DNA of 45,842 nucleotides from Prevotella sp. (lineage in GTDB: Bacteria > Bacteroidota > Bacteroidia > Bacteroidales > Bacteroidaceae): the NCBI GenBank assembly GCA_022486815.1, contig JAKVJW010000024.1, forward strand, positions 1 to 45,842, given 5' to 3'. A model generated the notes under the pieces. That model was not told the origin of the DNA. It did not search any database and saw nothing but the letters and a program-made list of their open reading frames with translations. Below are positions 1 to 9,959 of this stretch, piece by piece. The translations under genes were made by a program, and so were the position numbers. The stretch's first letter is position 1. Each line of letters starts with the position of its first letter.

Positions 1-1369
1 TGTTATCTTTTGCACCCGGCAAAGAAAGATAGGCCAGCGGATTGGTAATCTCATTAAAATCATTAGTTGGAACGTTAAGAAGACGACCAGAATTTCTATC
101 ATTAACGAGTGGTCCGTATTTGCTTACATCACCAGCATAAGTAGATCTTAAGGCATCATCATTTTCCGGATATACACTCATCAAAGGAGGCAAGAACAAA
201 GCATTTCCTAATGCTGAACCTGTAAGGTTATTCGTTTCAATACTCGTACTATTAATTCTCGAATAAGCGACATTTACGCCTACCTTCATTTTGCTTAGCC
301 AGTTACGGTCCTTGGATGCGTCAAATACTTTATAATTCGTATTACTGCGCAGAGAAAGCCTCTCATAATTACTTCTACCGTAATTACCACCAATAGTACC
401 TTCCTGTTTGTAATATCCAAGAGACAAGAAATAGTCCAGACTTTCTGATGCACCACTTAAACTAAGTTGATGATTTTGTACCGGAGCATTGTCATTAAAC
501 AATTCATTCTGCCAGTTGGTATTAGAAGTACCAAAACTGGCAAGTTTTGCATCAATACTAGTATCACCGGCATAACCAGCAGCTTCTTTCATCAATGTGG
601 TATAGTCATTTGCATCCATCATTTTTCGTTTGTGCCACGGATTTTGCCACCCAAACGAGACATCATATTTTACCCTAGTCTTACCCAACTTACCGATCTT
701 TGTAGTAACCAATACTACACCATTAGCAGCACGAGCACCATATACAGCACCAGAAGCTGCATCCTTAAGTATTTCTATACTTTGAATGTCGTTAGGGTTA
801 AGGTAATCAATACCCCCCTCAATAGGCATACCATCTACGATATAAAGAGGGTCCGAATTGTTGATAGTTCCGTTACCACGTATACGGATTTTACTTGATG
901 CACCAGGCTGGCCTCCACCTGTCGTAACCTGGACACCTGAAACTAAGCCCTTTAATGCTCCATCTACTCTTACAGGCTGAGTCTTCCCCAGTTCATCAGC
1001 CCCGACTTTAGCAATAGATGCAGTTACTACACTTTTCTTTTGTATACCGTATCCAACTACTACAACTTCATTAAGTGATTCTGAATTTTCATCAAGAACA
1101 ATCCTCATGTTCGGAGAGACCTTGATTTCTTTGGTTTTATAACCTATATAAGAAATTGAAAGAGTTGAACCAGCTTCAGTTGACAAACTGAAATTACCTT
1201 CCAGATCAGTTACTGTACCAGTAGAAGTTCCTTTTTTTATAACCGAGGCACCAATAATGGGATCGCCATTATGGTCCACTACGACACCCTTATACGTCGT
1301 TTTCTGGGCAAAAGTTGCTATTGAGACCAATAAAGTCAACAATAAGATTAAATACCTTTTCTTTTTCAT
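1..1369 (-). CDS. SusC-family TonB-dependent outer-membrane receptor, N-terminal part (cut by window edge)
   Basis: This is the first 456 codons of a SusC/RagA-type receptor that imports oligosaccharides across the outer membrane with a SusD lipoprotein. The start is the ATG read leftward from 1369. A signal peptide (MKKKRYLILLLTLLVS, cleavage after TFAQ) is followed by a carboxypeptidase-D-like domain (about 25-105, with GDPIIGASV and SYIGY) and the plug domain (DPLYIVDGMPI, then DAASGAVYGARAANG). The barrel starts near residue 230 and the frame runs open to base 1. It closely resembles the complete SusC at 6451-9648, especially in the first 220 residues, so the two are paralogues. Its promoter region is repeat copy 1. 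Its SusD should lie just beyond the left edge. Confidence 0.95.
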   Translation of the reverse strand, partial: MKKKRYLILLLTLLVSIATFAQKTTYKGVVVDHNGDPIIGASVIKKGTSTGTVTDLEGNFSLSTEAGSTLSISYIGYKTKEIKVSPNMRIVLDENSESLNEVVVVGYGIQKKSVVTASIAKVGADELGKTQPVRVDGALKGLVSGVQVTTGGGQPGASSKIRIRGNGTINNSDPLYIVDGMPIEGGIDYLNPNDIQSIEILKDAASGAVYGARAANGVVLVTTKIGKLGKTRVKYDVSFGWQNPWHKRKMMDANDYTTLMKEAAGYAGDTSIDAKLASFGTSNTNWQNELFNDNAPVQNHQLSLSGASESLDYFLSLGYYKQEGTIGGNYGRSNYERLSLRSNTNYKVFDASKDRNWLSKMKVGVNVAYSRINSTSIETNNLTGSALGNALFLPPLMSVYPENDDALRSTYAGDVSKYGPLVNDRNSGRLLNVPTNDFNEITNPLAYLSLPGAKDN

Positions 1370-1620
1370 ACTTATTTATTAGATTAATATATATACGTTA
1401 ACAAATAATGACGTTGCAAAAGTAGTACAAAATATTAAGGTTCTTTCACCATTGTGAATATAAAGTGGATTAAATTCCAAATATACTTTTACTAATTATC
1501 TCATAATCAACCGATTAATAATTAATCCAATTTATGAAAAAGTGGACAGAATATAAAGATATTAAGAATAGAGTTCTCCAAATAACTGTTCTTAACGTTT
1601 GCTCTGTAGTCCATAATTGC
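1370..1620 (-). promoter_or_regulatory. susC promoter block, copy 1
   Basis: This is one of three diverged copies of the same ~245-bp block; the others are 9649-9900 and 11759-12008. Homology begins directly at the susC start codon. On the minus strand there is a -7 box TACTTTTG (1417-1424) matching the Bacteroidetes TAnnTTTG form, but no clear -33 TTTG, which suits an activator-dependent promoter. Upstream the sequence AAAGTGGA (plus-strand reading) occurs at 1462-1469 and 1539-1546, 77 bp apart, and this pair and spacing recur in all copies. Binding by a hybrid two-component or similar PUL regulator is inferred; no such regulator is encoded in the window. Confidence 0.75.
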
Positions 1621-1832
1621 CAAAGTTCTCCTCATCCGTAACTGTTCTGCCATTACCCAATTAGCGCATCTATAAAATACCATCCTATTATGATAAGATG
1701 GTAGAAATGGTATTGTATTGTGATTGATTATTCTTCCATGCCGTATTGGCGATGGAACATATAGTAAAGAAGGCACCCGCCCCGGAATCAGACCAGAAGG
1801 AGCCTGATAGTTACCTTCTTTCCTGTTATTTT
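1621..1832. other. Intergenic remainder between GH16 and susC promoter copy 1
   Basis: No convincing gene. A weak hairpin (ACCATC, 11-base loop, GATGGT, around 1680-1702) could help end GH16 transcription, but it lacks a clean T run. The open frames here do not resemble proteins. Confidence 0.4.
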
Positions 1833-2939
1833 TTATTGCTGTTGAAAGACACGCACATAATCCACTTCCATTGTAAGAGGCAATGCACTATAGTCAACTC
1901 CTTGTGCGCCGCCCCAGTTACCACCATAAGCAAGATTAAGTATTACGTAGAAAGGATTATTGAAAGGCCATGAACTAACGCCTGTACCATCATTTTGATA
2001 CGTAAGTATCGTCTCTCCATCAACATAGAAAGTGATTTCGCTACTTGTCCACTTCATAGCATATACATGGAAGTCTGATTCAGCAGTATCCACTTTCTTA
2101 TTACCACTTTCTATAGAAGTTCCGCCATTATTATATTTATTACAATGAATGGTAGAATAGATAACATTAGGGTTATATCCCACTTCTTCCATGATATCAA
2201 GCTCTCCGCATCCAGGCCATGGATTAGTAGAAAAATTATTATTTGCAGGCATCATCCAGAATGCAGGCCATGTGCCCTTACCTTGGGGGAGTTTGATTCT
2301 TGCCTCGAAGTATCCATATTTCCAACCGGTTCCTACATTAGCATAAACACGTCCTGAATATATTTTGCCATTGTAGTTGAAACAATGTATCTGCAACTTA
2401 CCATCTTTAATTTCGGTAACTCTCTTACCATCTATATCACCATCTACATAGTTTTGAAGTTCATTGTTTACCCAACCGGAACCCTGCACCTCATGAGTCC
2501 AGTCACTACCAAGTACATTACCCGTATTAAATTCATCATGCCATACCAGTTTATAGCCCTCAGGACCTTTAGGATCAAGATCCGCAGCACCTTCTTTTTG
2601 AGTAACTTTAATTGTTTTACGTGCAGTACCCCCCATAAAGGTTATTGTTCCTTTACGTACCTGCGTAACAGGATTAACATCTGCCGAGACATGAATCGTA
2701 CTCTCTCCCGAACCAGCACTTATCTTATCTATTTTAATCCATGAGTCTGAGATAACAGTTCCCCACTCATGACTTGCCTTGACCGTTACTGATGCAGAGC
2801 CACCTGCACCGTCAATAGATATAGAGTCCGGAGTACAACTTATTTGATCAGCATTGGTAACTTCGCTGCCACCACTGCAAGCAGTTAATGCAAAAGCAAA
2901 TAATATGCCTGTAATAAAAAACAGTTTCTTCATTATCAT
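1833..2939 (-). CDS. GH16 endo-beta-glucanase lipoprotein with BACON domain
   Basis: The 368-residue protein has a lipoprotein signal ending in LTAC (Cys21). A BACON-like all-beta domain spans about 30-115, and a GH16 catalytic domain about 125-368. The GH16 motif GELDIMEEVG supplies the three acidic residues E246 (nucleophile), D248 and E251 (acid/base) of the ExDxxE signature. The motif and the WHDEF start of the domain fit the laminarinase-like branch, so endo-beta-1,3-glucan cleavage at the cell surface is likely; mixed-linkage glucan is an alternative. The Met pair MIM allows a start six bases downstream. It is the last gene of the susC-susD-SGBP-GH16 run, after a strong intercistronic hairpin. 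Confidence 0.92.
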   Translation of the reverse strand: MIMKKLFFITGILFAFALTACSGGSEVTNADQISCTPDSISIDGAGGSASVTVKASHEWGTVISDSWIKIDKISAGSGESTIHVSADVNPVTQVRKGTITFMGGTARKTIKVTQKEGAADLDPKGPEGYKLVWHDEFNTGNVLGSDWTHEVQGSGWVNNELQNYVDGDIDGKRVTEIKDGKLQIHCFNYNGKIYSGRVYANVGTGWKYGYFEARIKLPQGKGTWPAFWMMPANNNFSTNPWPGCGELDIMEEVGYNPNVIYSTIHCNKYNNGGTSIESGNKKVDTAESDFHVYAMKWTSSEITFYVDGETILTYQNDGTGVSSWPFNNPFYVILNLAYGGNWGGAQGVDYSALPLTMEVDYVRVFQQQ

Positions 2940-2949
2940 CTATTTTAAA

Positions 2950-2980
2950 GGAGATCACTCCCGGAACAGGAGTGATCTCC
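2950..2980 (-). terminator. Perfect 12-bp hairpin between the glycan-binding protein and GH16 genes
   Basis: GGAGATCACTCC (2950-2961) pairs perfectly with GGAGTGATCTCC (2969-2980) around a 7-base loop. On the minus strand the stem is followed by TTTAAAATAG and then, 10 bases on, the GH16 start. There is no long T run, so it may be a partial terminator, an RNA-stability element or a processing site that lowers GH16 relative to the upstream genes. Confidence 0.6.
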
Positions 2981-2991
2981 TTAATTTATAA

Positions 2992-4893
2992 TTATTTAGG
3001 TGATTTCTTGATTAAAGTAATATCTGTAATCGTAAATTCATCACCTGCTTTACAACCGCCAAAGTCAAATATCAGTTTTACATTCTTGGCATCTGTTTTA
3101 CCCGACAGTTTTGTATCCGCAAATTTAAGAACCTTTTTCTCGCCAGCCTTTAAACTTATATCATTTTTATAGAAAAGTTGGTTATTATCATCCTTGGCTC
3201 CTGATTCACATAGTTTTATGGTTGCACGCGGCACATTAGAAGAACAAGAAAGCACGCAAGAGAAATCTACAAGATCAGTAGCAGCGACAGGTAAGCTCTT
3301 AGGAGTAAATGTGTTCTGAGCCTGCCATTCTGCAGATGTGGCATCATTTGCTTTGATTGTGTATACCTTACCGCCATAAGCCTTTGTACTAACTTTGAAA
3401 TCAGGATTTCCTATCTGGCCCCAACTTGCATTACTCCACCAGAAAGACATATCATAGGCCTGATTTGCATCAATATCCTTCCAAAGGTTGCCGGGATCAT
3501 TGTAATCAAAAGGTGCCACAGTACCATCATCATTAGCATGATCTTTCAATACAATGTCACTAATCGTTACATTTGTATTATCAGGATTACCGCCAAAGTC
3601 AAATACTAGTTTTACGTTGTTTATGTCTGCGCCCTTTACACCGGAAGCATATACCACATATTGTTTATTACCTTTAAGGGATACCGACTTTTCATCATCT
3701 ACTATAGATGTTTTGTCATCAGCACTGCAAACTTTTACTGTAGCAGCAGGAACATCATTTGAGGCAGTTATCTTGACAGAGAAATCATAAGTTTTACTAG
3801 CCGAAACAGCCATATCAGTATTAAACATGACCTGATTCTGCCATTGTTCAGCAGTTGCCTTGGAATAAGACAGTTTAAATTTAGTTCCATCCACAGTCAT
3901 TGTCGGGTCAGGGAGTTGACTCCAACCTGGAGCATAATAGAATGCACTCGTATAATTGCAACTCTTGAACATATTAAAATCACTGGTTGGATCAAAACCT
4001 TGGAAACCCACGTTATCTTTATCAGATCCAAAAGGAGCACTGGTAAGGATGATATGCCATGCAGTTGTTCCATTATCATAAACAAGAGTAAGTATATTCT
4101 TACTTATATTCTCTACACGGAATACAGGTTTTGCATATTGACCGTCATCAGCAACAAATGGAAACAGTGTATTATCATTTAAGGTGAGAAGTACATCATC
4201 ACCTTTTACACTAATGTTCCATGCAGATGTCTGTGGCTGTACAGACTGTTCTTTATCAGCTGTTATGCCTCCACGAAGCACTTTCCCATCCTTACCCGGA
4301 TTGTATGTATATTTACCATTATTATAGAAAAGGACAGAATCATCATACAAACAAAGATCAGATAAATCGTCAGCCTTTGCAGTCCATGTACCGGTCCCAT
4401 CAGTACCAGTATTCCCATATCCTAAATGAGCATCCTCCGCATCAGCAATATGCCACATTCTTCCTCCATCAGAAGCAAGGAATGCCTTAATTCCATCAAG
4501 ATCTTTTATGGAGTTATTGACATGAACCGTTTTTGTTATCACACCCTGACTGAAACCATTTCTATTCCCTACCCGCATGCTAACGATCTTATCCCCATAA
4601 AGAGCATAGATCCTTGATATCTTAGAAAGAGTAGAATAGAAGTTAGTCTCTTTAGGATTATCTGTATCAGCCGTACGCATAGCCGGCAGATACCATAAAG
4701 GATACTGACCTTTCACTTCCGGTGTTGTTGCTGATACCGTGTTTGTCGCTTGATCAACATTGACCGTGAAGTTTACTCCCTCAACCGTAGGTATACCCTT
4801 CTGGTCAGCTCCGCTGAATTTTTCAGGTGAACATGCCACAAGAGAAAAACCCAGAAACAGAAATCCTGCTATATATTTAAAATCTTTTTTCAT
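2992..4893 (-). CDS. Surface glycan-binding lipoprotein (SGBP) with tandem CBM-like modules
   Basis: A 633-residue lipoprotein (lipobox LVAC, Cys21) in the usual SGBP position between susD and the glycosidase. The N-terminal ~300 residues resemble no domain I can name with certainty. The C-terminal half is an internal duplication: two modules of about 160 residues (roughly 310-465 and 475-633) that each end in the same strand pattern, NNVKLVFDFGG then TISDIVLKD versus KNVKLIFDFGG then TITDITLIK. The aromatic starts (FYYAPGWSQ, FWWSNASWGQ) and jelly-roll pattern suggest CBM4-like beta-glucan-binding modules. The inferred role is capturing polysaccharide at the surface for GH16 and the SusCD transporter. 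The gap to susD is 25 bp, so they are co-transcribed. Confidence 0.82.
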   Translation of the reverse strand: MKKDFKYIAGFLFLGFSLVACSPEKFSGADQKGIPTVEGVNFTVNVDQATNTVSATTPEVKGQYPLWYLPAMRTADTDNPKETNFYSTLSKISRIYALYGDKIVSMRVGNRNGFSQGVITKTVHVNNSIKDLDGIKAFLASDGGRMWHIADAEDAHLGYGNTGTDGTGTWTAKADDLSDLCLYDDSVLFYNNGKYTYNPGKDGKVLRGGITADKEQSVQPQTSAWNISVKGDDVLLTLNDNTLFPFVADDGQYAKPVFRVENISKNILTLVYDNGTTAWHIILTSAPFGSDKDNVGFQGFDPTSDFNMFKSCNYTSAFYYAPGWSQLPDPTMTVDGTKFKLSYSKATAEQWQNQVMFNTDMAVSASKTYDFSVKITASNDVPAATVKVCSADDKTSIVDDEKSVSLKGNKQYVVYASGVKGADINNVKLVFDFGGNPDNTNVTISDIVLKDHANDDGTVAPFDYNDPGNLWKDIDANQAYDMSFWWSNASWGQIGNPDFKVSTKAYGGKVYTIKANDATSAEWQAQNTFTPKSLPVAATDLVDFSCVLSCSSNVPRATIKLCESGAKDDNNQLFYKNDISLKAGEKKVLKFADTKLSGKTDAKNVKLIFDFGGCKAGDEFTITDITLIKKSPK

Positions 4894-4918
4894 GTTATTA
4901 TATTCTTAATGACAATTA

Positions 4919-6430
4919 TTAATAATCATTTTGTACAAGGTTATGATCTGAATCCAACTCTCCTTGTGAAATTGGAATATACTTTTTCTTTTCCGTCCAT
5001 GAATTTGTACGATAACCATAACTATCCGGTACAAGCACAGAAGCTGCTTTCCCCGTACGTACAAGATCCCAGTAACGTTTGCCTTCTCCAACAAATTCCA
5101 GGCGACGTTCCTGTATAATATCATCCAATGTGATACTCGTCATTGCAGGTAGACCGGCACGCGTATGGACTTGATTAAAATATTCAAGAGCTTTTGCAGG
5201 GTCTTTATCAAGTATTAGTTCGGCTGCATTAAGTAACGTCTCAGAAAAACGATATACACGCAAGTTATTATTATAATTCAGGTTGGCATCAAAACCAGCA
5301 TCTTTATTATTAGCATTCTGTGCGATATACTTTGCCAACCATATATGTGTATCTTGATAGCGGTTTGTATAAGTTGTCCCACGTACATCCCAGCATGTAG
5401 CTGCGCGACGCTTATCTGCAGGATTGAACATATTATATGTTTCTATACGTACAGGCAGGAATCCCCAACCATCTCCATCAAATCCGTAATCTTTCAAATA
5501 ATGGAAACCATTAGGAGAAATAAGAGTTGGCATTACAGTACCACCAATAGCCATAGGACTGCTCCAGCCACGCTCATTATTATTATCATCATAGTTTATT
5601 TCCCATATAGACTCCTTACACCATTCTCCACTCTCTTTCCATATATCTGCATAGTTGTCCATCAATCCATAATGAGAGTCTCCTATAATTTTCTGCATGA
5701 ACTCCAATGCTTGAGGATAACGTGATGTATCCTTCTGATACATGACCATCTCTGCATACATCATATAGGCCATAGCCTGAGACACTCTGCCATATTGACT
5801 TGAAGGCCATTCCATAGGTAAAACATTCGAATTGATAACAGCTTCCAACTCTGCTATAAGTTGTTTGTATACCTCATCTGCTTTTAACTGCGGTGCGGTA
5901 TAAGGACTTGATAGATTCTCAAGATAGAAAGGTATATTACCGAAGTAATGCCATAGATTATTATAATAATATACACGTAAGGTACGCGCTTGCATCTCAT
6001 AACTCTTTTTGTTTTCCTCAGTCAGGTCCTTACCCCAACCCAGATACTTCAGAAGATCATTACAACGCTTTACTCCTGAATAATCAACTGTCCAAAGAGA
6101 ACTCAGTGTATTATTAGCATCACCTTCATAGTTGAATAACTTGTGCCATTGTATGTTATCTGCTTTATTAGCTCCACCTACCCAGAAGTTATCGTCCATT
6201 ATCTCTGCATCAATATTCAGTGCATTATACTGACCTAGTGACCAGTCCGGCCAATGTATGGGATCGTATGCAGCAATAAGAGCCTCCTTGATATGTGCGT
6301 CTGTAGTATAATATTCTTCCAGAGGTTCACCCGTAGGGTCCTTAACCTCCAGAAAACTGTCTTTACATGCTGTCATAAACATTATAGAAGCAGCAAACAG
6401 ACTTATCGTGATATATTTATTCGTTTTCAT
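4919..6430 (-). CDS. SusD/RagB-family glycan-binding lipoprotein
   Basis: A 503-residue lipoprotein (lipobox MTAC, Cys22) with the standard SusD layout. It has DSFLEVKDPTG near the N-terminus, TPR-like helices containing YNNLWHYFGNIPFYL, and the C-terminal block IIQERRLEFVGEGKRYWDLVRTG. SusD proteins form the lid over SusC and bind oligosaccharide. It follows susC by 20 bp, as expected for a pair. The length is normal and no defect is seen. Confidence 0.95.
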   Translation of the reverse strand: MKTNKYITISLFAASIMFMTACKDSFLEVKDPTGEPLEEYYTTDAHIKEALIAAYDPIHWPDWSLGQYNALNIDAEIMDDNFWVGGANKADNIQWHKLFNYEGDANNTLSSLWTVDYSGVKRCNDLLKYLGWGKDLTEENKKSYEMQARTLRVYYYNNLWHYFGNIPFYLENLSSPYTAPQLKADEVYKQLIAELEAVINSNVLPMEWPSSQYGRVSQAMAYMMYAEMVMYQKDTSRYPQALEFMQKIIGDSHYGLMDNYADIWKESGEWCKESIWEINYDDNNNERGWSSPMAIGGTVMPTLISPNGFHYLKDYGFDGDGWGFLPVRIETYNMFNPADKRRAATCWDVRGTTYTNRYQDTHIWLAKYIAQNANNKDAGFDANLNYNNNLRVYRFSETLLNAAELILDKDPAKALEYFNQVHTRAGLPAMTSITLDDIIQERRLEFVGEGKRYWDLVRTGKAASVLVPDSYGYRTNSWTEKKKYIPISQGELDSDHNLVQNDY

Positions 6431-6450
6431 ATTTTATACAGGTTTAATAA

Positions 6451-9400
6451 TTAGAATGAAAGATTAAAACCAATAGTCCATGTACGTGCCTGAGGGTATA
6501 TACCACGGTCAACACCCAGGGATGTTCCACCAGAAGAGATTTCAGGATCATAACCCCAATATTTTGTCCATGTTACAAGATTTTCAGCCATCACGAAGAA
6601 ACGAAGACGTTCGATCATCACTTTTCTTGTTATATTACGTGGCAATGTGTATCCAAGAGATATATTCTTAATGCGAAGAAATGAACCATCATGTACATAA
6701 AGATCAGAAACTTGCCAGTTCTTATCATCACCAAGTTTTAAGATAGGATATTTATTACTGGTACCTTCACCGGTCCAACGGCTTAACATCCATGTAGGAT
6801 AATTTCCTGAATATACATCCGTCCGGTATGTAGCATCAAACACATCACATCCAGATACACCTTGTAAGAACAGATTGAAGTCGAATCCTTTCCAGTCAGC
6901 ATTCAAGTTCAATCCGAAGTTCCATGCCGGTGTACCGTTACCGATGTTTGTACGGTCATCACTCGTTATCTGCCCATCATGATTAACATCAACAAAGCAA
7001 ACATCACCAGGTTTTGCATTTGGCATTATCAGTTTGCCATCAGCATTAGTATACGCATTAACTCCTGCCCAGTTCTGGAACACCCCATTAGTCTTATAAC
7101 CGAAGAAGTACGGATAAGGCTGACCATTCATAGCACGTGTTCCACCACCTGCTATACCATTAATACCATCAACATCCATATAACCGGTATCGTTTCCTAA
7201 ATTTGTCAGTTCATTATGAGTATAAGTTGCATTCGCTTTAACCGAAAACCTGGCATCTGATATATGCCATTTGTAGCCAAGTTCAAACTCAACACCTTTA
7301 TTCTCCATACTACCTACATTACCAGTTGGTTTTGTTTCACCGACATAACTAGGGATAGGTACAGTCATCAACATTCCATTAGTTTTCTTGACATAATAGT
7401 CTGCGGTAAATGTCAAGGCATTATTAAAGAAGCCTAAATCAACTCCAAAATCGGTCTGCTCACTTTCCTCCCATTTCAAATCAGGATTAGCAAGACCGCT
7501 TGCCTTAGAACCGATAAACTTCGTAGCTTTCTGACCAAACAGCACATTATCCCCCATGGCACTATTTACAGTATAGCTAAAATCTCCGATATTATCATTA
7601 CCATTCTTACCCCAACTTGCACGGATTTTAAGGTTAGACAACCAATCCTGAGTCTGTTTCATGAAACTTTCATTCATAATATTCCAACCAATAGATGCTG
7701 ACGGGAATGTACCATATTTATGATTGGCACCGAAACGACTCGAACCATCACGACGAACAGTTGCCTGAAACATATAACGCTCTGCATAGTTATAACTTAG
7801 ACGGCCAAACAACGAAGACATTGTGTGATTTACATAAGGACCTCCATATACATTCTTCTGGATTATGGCACCCGTAATATTACCATTAACATCCCTTATA
7901 TATTCAATATCACCAGTAGAATAATTGATTGAAGGTTTGTCTGGATTTACGAGATTCCACCTGCTTCCTCCTAAATCATCACCTTGACTCTTAAAAGCTG
8001 ACTGACCAAGAACAATCCCAAAAGAATGTTTACCTATCGTCTTGTCATAAGTAATCGTATTTTCTACCTGCCATACCGTTGTATTCCCCTTATATTCACT
8101 AGCACTTGTATGCTCTTGTTTACTATTTCCACTCAAATAATAGAGAGAGGTTACAGCGCCCTGATTACCATAGAATGACATATCAGCACTATAAGTAAAA
8201 TGATATTTCAGATTATCCCAAAGTTGTACATCAAACTTGAATCTAGGCACAAACTTATGTGACCAATTATGTTGTGGCGGTACAGAAAGCATCGCAAGAG
8301 GATTGTTCATTTCCTGATATGTACCAATATAATTAGGTACGGTATAAGGATTTCCGTTTGCATCAGAAAGCAATGTATAATTACCATAGTTAGTTCTCAT
8401 AGCATCTGCTGCAGAACCCGTAAGGGTCACAGGAAGTAAAGGAGATAAATAAAGAGCACTGCCCAGCACAGAACCATACTCTGAGTTTGTTGTTATGCCA
8501 GTATTCTTTATACGAGAATATGCTAAATCTACTGTAACATCTATTTTATTCAACCAACTACGATCCTTTGATACGTCAAAGACATTATATATATTATTTG
8601 AGCGTAAAGACAGTCTTTCATAGTTTGACTGACCATAATTACCTCCTACTATACCATCTTGAGTATAATATCCCATAGAAAGATAATAATTCAATTTTTC
8701 AGAAGCGCCACTAATCGTCACATCATGATTCATCACTGGTGCATCTTTATCAAATACCAAACTTTGCCAGTCTGTACCAAATCCATTGATTTTATTACCA
8801 TTAGCATCTATAAGATTATATGGATCTGCATAAAGAGGAGCTTGACCGCCATTTACATATTTTTCATTTTGCAATATAGCATAATCAGTAGCACTTGTAA
8901 CATCTCTTTTGCGAGATGCATTTTGCCAGCCATAAGAGAAATTGTAATTTATACTTGTCTTACCCATTTTACCCTTCTTTGTAGTAACCAAAACGACACC
9001 ATTAGCGGCACGGGCGCCATAGATTGCACCGGAAGCAGCATCCTTCAAGACTTCAATGCTCTCAATGTCACCAGGATTAAGGTAATCAAGACCTCCCTCT
9101 ATAGGCATACCATCTACGATATATAGAGGATCACTATCATGAATAGTACCTGTACCACGTATACGTACCTTTGGAGAGTCACCAGGCTGACCAGAAGAAG
9201 ATGTAACATTTACACCTGCTGCAAGACCTTTTAGAGCATTATCAACACGAACAGGAGTTTTGCCTTCCAAATCTTCAGCACTTATTTTTGCTATTGAAGC
9301 CGTAACTACGCTCTTTTTCTGAACTCCATAACCTATTACTACGACTTCGTTCAATGATTCATGGTTTTCTCTCAGCACAATGTGCATATTATGAGCCGCT

Positions 9401-9648
9401 TTAAGATTTTGCGACACATAACCTATATAAGAGATCACCAAAGTACTACCAGGAGTCACTGATAGTGTGAACTTACCTTCTAAATCAGTTACTGTACCAG
9501 TAGAAGTTCCTTTTTGCACAACCGATGCACCAATAATAGGATCGCCATGATAGTCCACGACGACACCATTATATGTCGATTTCTGAGCAAAAGTTGTTAT
9601 TGAGACTAATAAAGTCAACAACAAAATTATATACCTTTTGTTTTTCAT
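6451..9648 (-). CDS. SusC-family TonB-dependent outer-membrane transporter (complete)
   Basis: A complete 1065-residue SusC. It has a signal peptide (about 1-21, ending TFAQ), a carboxypeptidase-D-like domain (about 25-105), a plug domain (DPLYIVDGMPIEGG; VLKDAASGAIYGARAANG) and a 22-strand-type barrel. The chain ends in TWTIGFNLSF, with the terminal Phe typical of outer-membrane barrels. It is the first gene of the susC-susD-SGBP-GH16 operon and lies directly under promoter copy 2. Its N-terminal third is close to the partial SusC at 1-1369, which indicates tandem duplication of a PUL unit. Uptake of beta-gluco-oligosaccharides is inferred from the neighbouring GH16 and GH30. Confidence 0.96.
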   Translation of the reverse strand: MKNKRYIILLLTLLVSITTFAQKSTYNGVVVDYHGDPIIGASVVQKGTSTGTVTDLEGKFTLSVTPGSTLVISYIGYVSQNLKAAHNMHIVLRENHESLNEVVVIGYGVQKKSVVTASIAKISAEDLEGKTPVRVDNALKGLAAGVNVTSSSGQPGDSPKVRIRGTGTIHDSDPLYIVDGMPIEGGLDYLNPGDIESIEVLKDAASGAIYGARAANGVVLVTTKKGKMGKTSINYNFSYGWQNASRKRDVTSATDYAILQNEKYVNGGQAPLYADPYNLIDANGNKINGFGTDWQSLVFDKDAPVMNHDVTISGASEKLNYYLSMGYYTQDGIVGGNYGQSNYERLSLRSNNIYNVFDVSKDRSWLNKIDVTVDLAYSRIKNTGITTNSEYGSVLGSALYLSPLLPVTLTGSAADAMRTNYGNYTLLSDANGNPYTVPNYIGTYQEMNNPLAMLSVPPQHNWSHKFVPRFKFDVQLWDNLKYHFTYSADMSFYGNQGAVTSLYYLSGNSKQEHTSASEYKGNTTVWQVENTITYDKTIGKHSFGIVLGQSAFKSQGDDLGGSRWNLVNPDKPSINYSTGDIEYIRDVNGNITGAIIQKNVYGGPYVNHTMSSLFGRLSYNYAERYMFQATVRRDGSSRFGANHKYGTFPSASIGWNIMNESFMKQTQDWLSNLKIRASWGKNGNDNIGDFSYTVNSAMGDNVLFGQKATKFIGSKASGLANPDLKWEESEQTDFGVDLGFFNNALTFTADYYVKKTNGMLMTVPIPSYVGETKPTGNVGSMENKGVEFELGYKWHISDARFSVKANATYTHNELTNLGNDTGYMDVDGINGIAGGGTRAMNGQPYPYFFGYKTNGVFQNWAGVNAYTNADGKLIMPNAKPGDVCFVDVNHDGQITSDDRTNIGNGTPAWNFGLNLNADWKGFDFNLFLQGVSGCDVFDATYRTDVYSGNYPTWMLSRWTGEGTSNKYPILKLGDDKNWQVSDLYVHDGSFLRIKNISLGYTLPRNITRKVMIERLRFFVMAENLVTWTKYWGYDPEISSGGTSLGVDRGIYPQARTWTIGFNLSF

Positions 9649-9900
9649 ACTTAAAATTATTAGATTAATTATACGTTAACAGATAATGATGATACAAAAA
9701 TAGCACGAAATATTAAGGCTTTTTCACTATTGTGTATATAAAGTGGATTAAATCGCAAAAGTTATTTTACTAATCATCTAATAATCAACAGATTACGAAT
9801 TAATATCTTTTACAAAAAAGTGGACAGGATATAGAACTATTAAAAATAAAGTTCAATAAATAACTGTTTTTAACTTTCATTTAGGATTCACATGATTATC
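9649..9900 (-). promoter_or_regulatory. susC promoter block, copy 2
   Basis: Second copy of the repeat, directly upstream of the complete susC. The -7 box on the minus strand is TATTTTTG (9695-9702). AAAGTGGA is at 9740-9747 and 9817-9824, again 77 bp apart. The conserved leader ATACGTTAAC lies between the -7 box and the start codon. The remaining bases up to the GH30 stop (9901-9959) show no gene. Confidence 0.75.
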
Positions 9901-9959
9901 GTCATCGAATAATGGCTGATACTTGATTGACAAATATCAGAGGGAGGGGAAGGATACTT

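Noticed and set aside
1522..1973. Two small overlapping open frames (84 and 75 codons)
   Set aside because: They lie in promoter and GH16 antisense sequence, have no protein-like pattern or signal, and are shadows.
2992..4893. SusE/SusF starch-binding protein
   Set aside because: The length and tandem C-terminal modules differ from SusE/F, and the neighbours are beta-glucan enzymes, so the broader SGBP term was used.
8659..9126. 155-codon plus-strand frame inside susC
   Set aside because: It is antisense to a fully conserved SusC plug domain; codon pattern and content fit a shadow frame.
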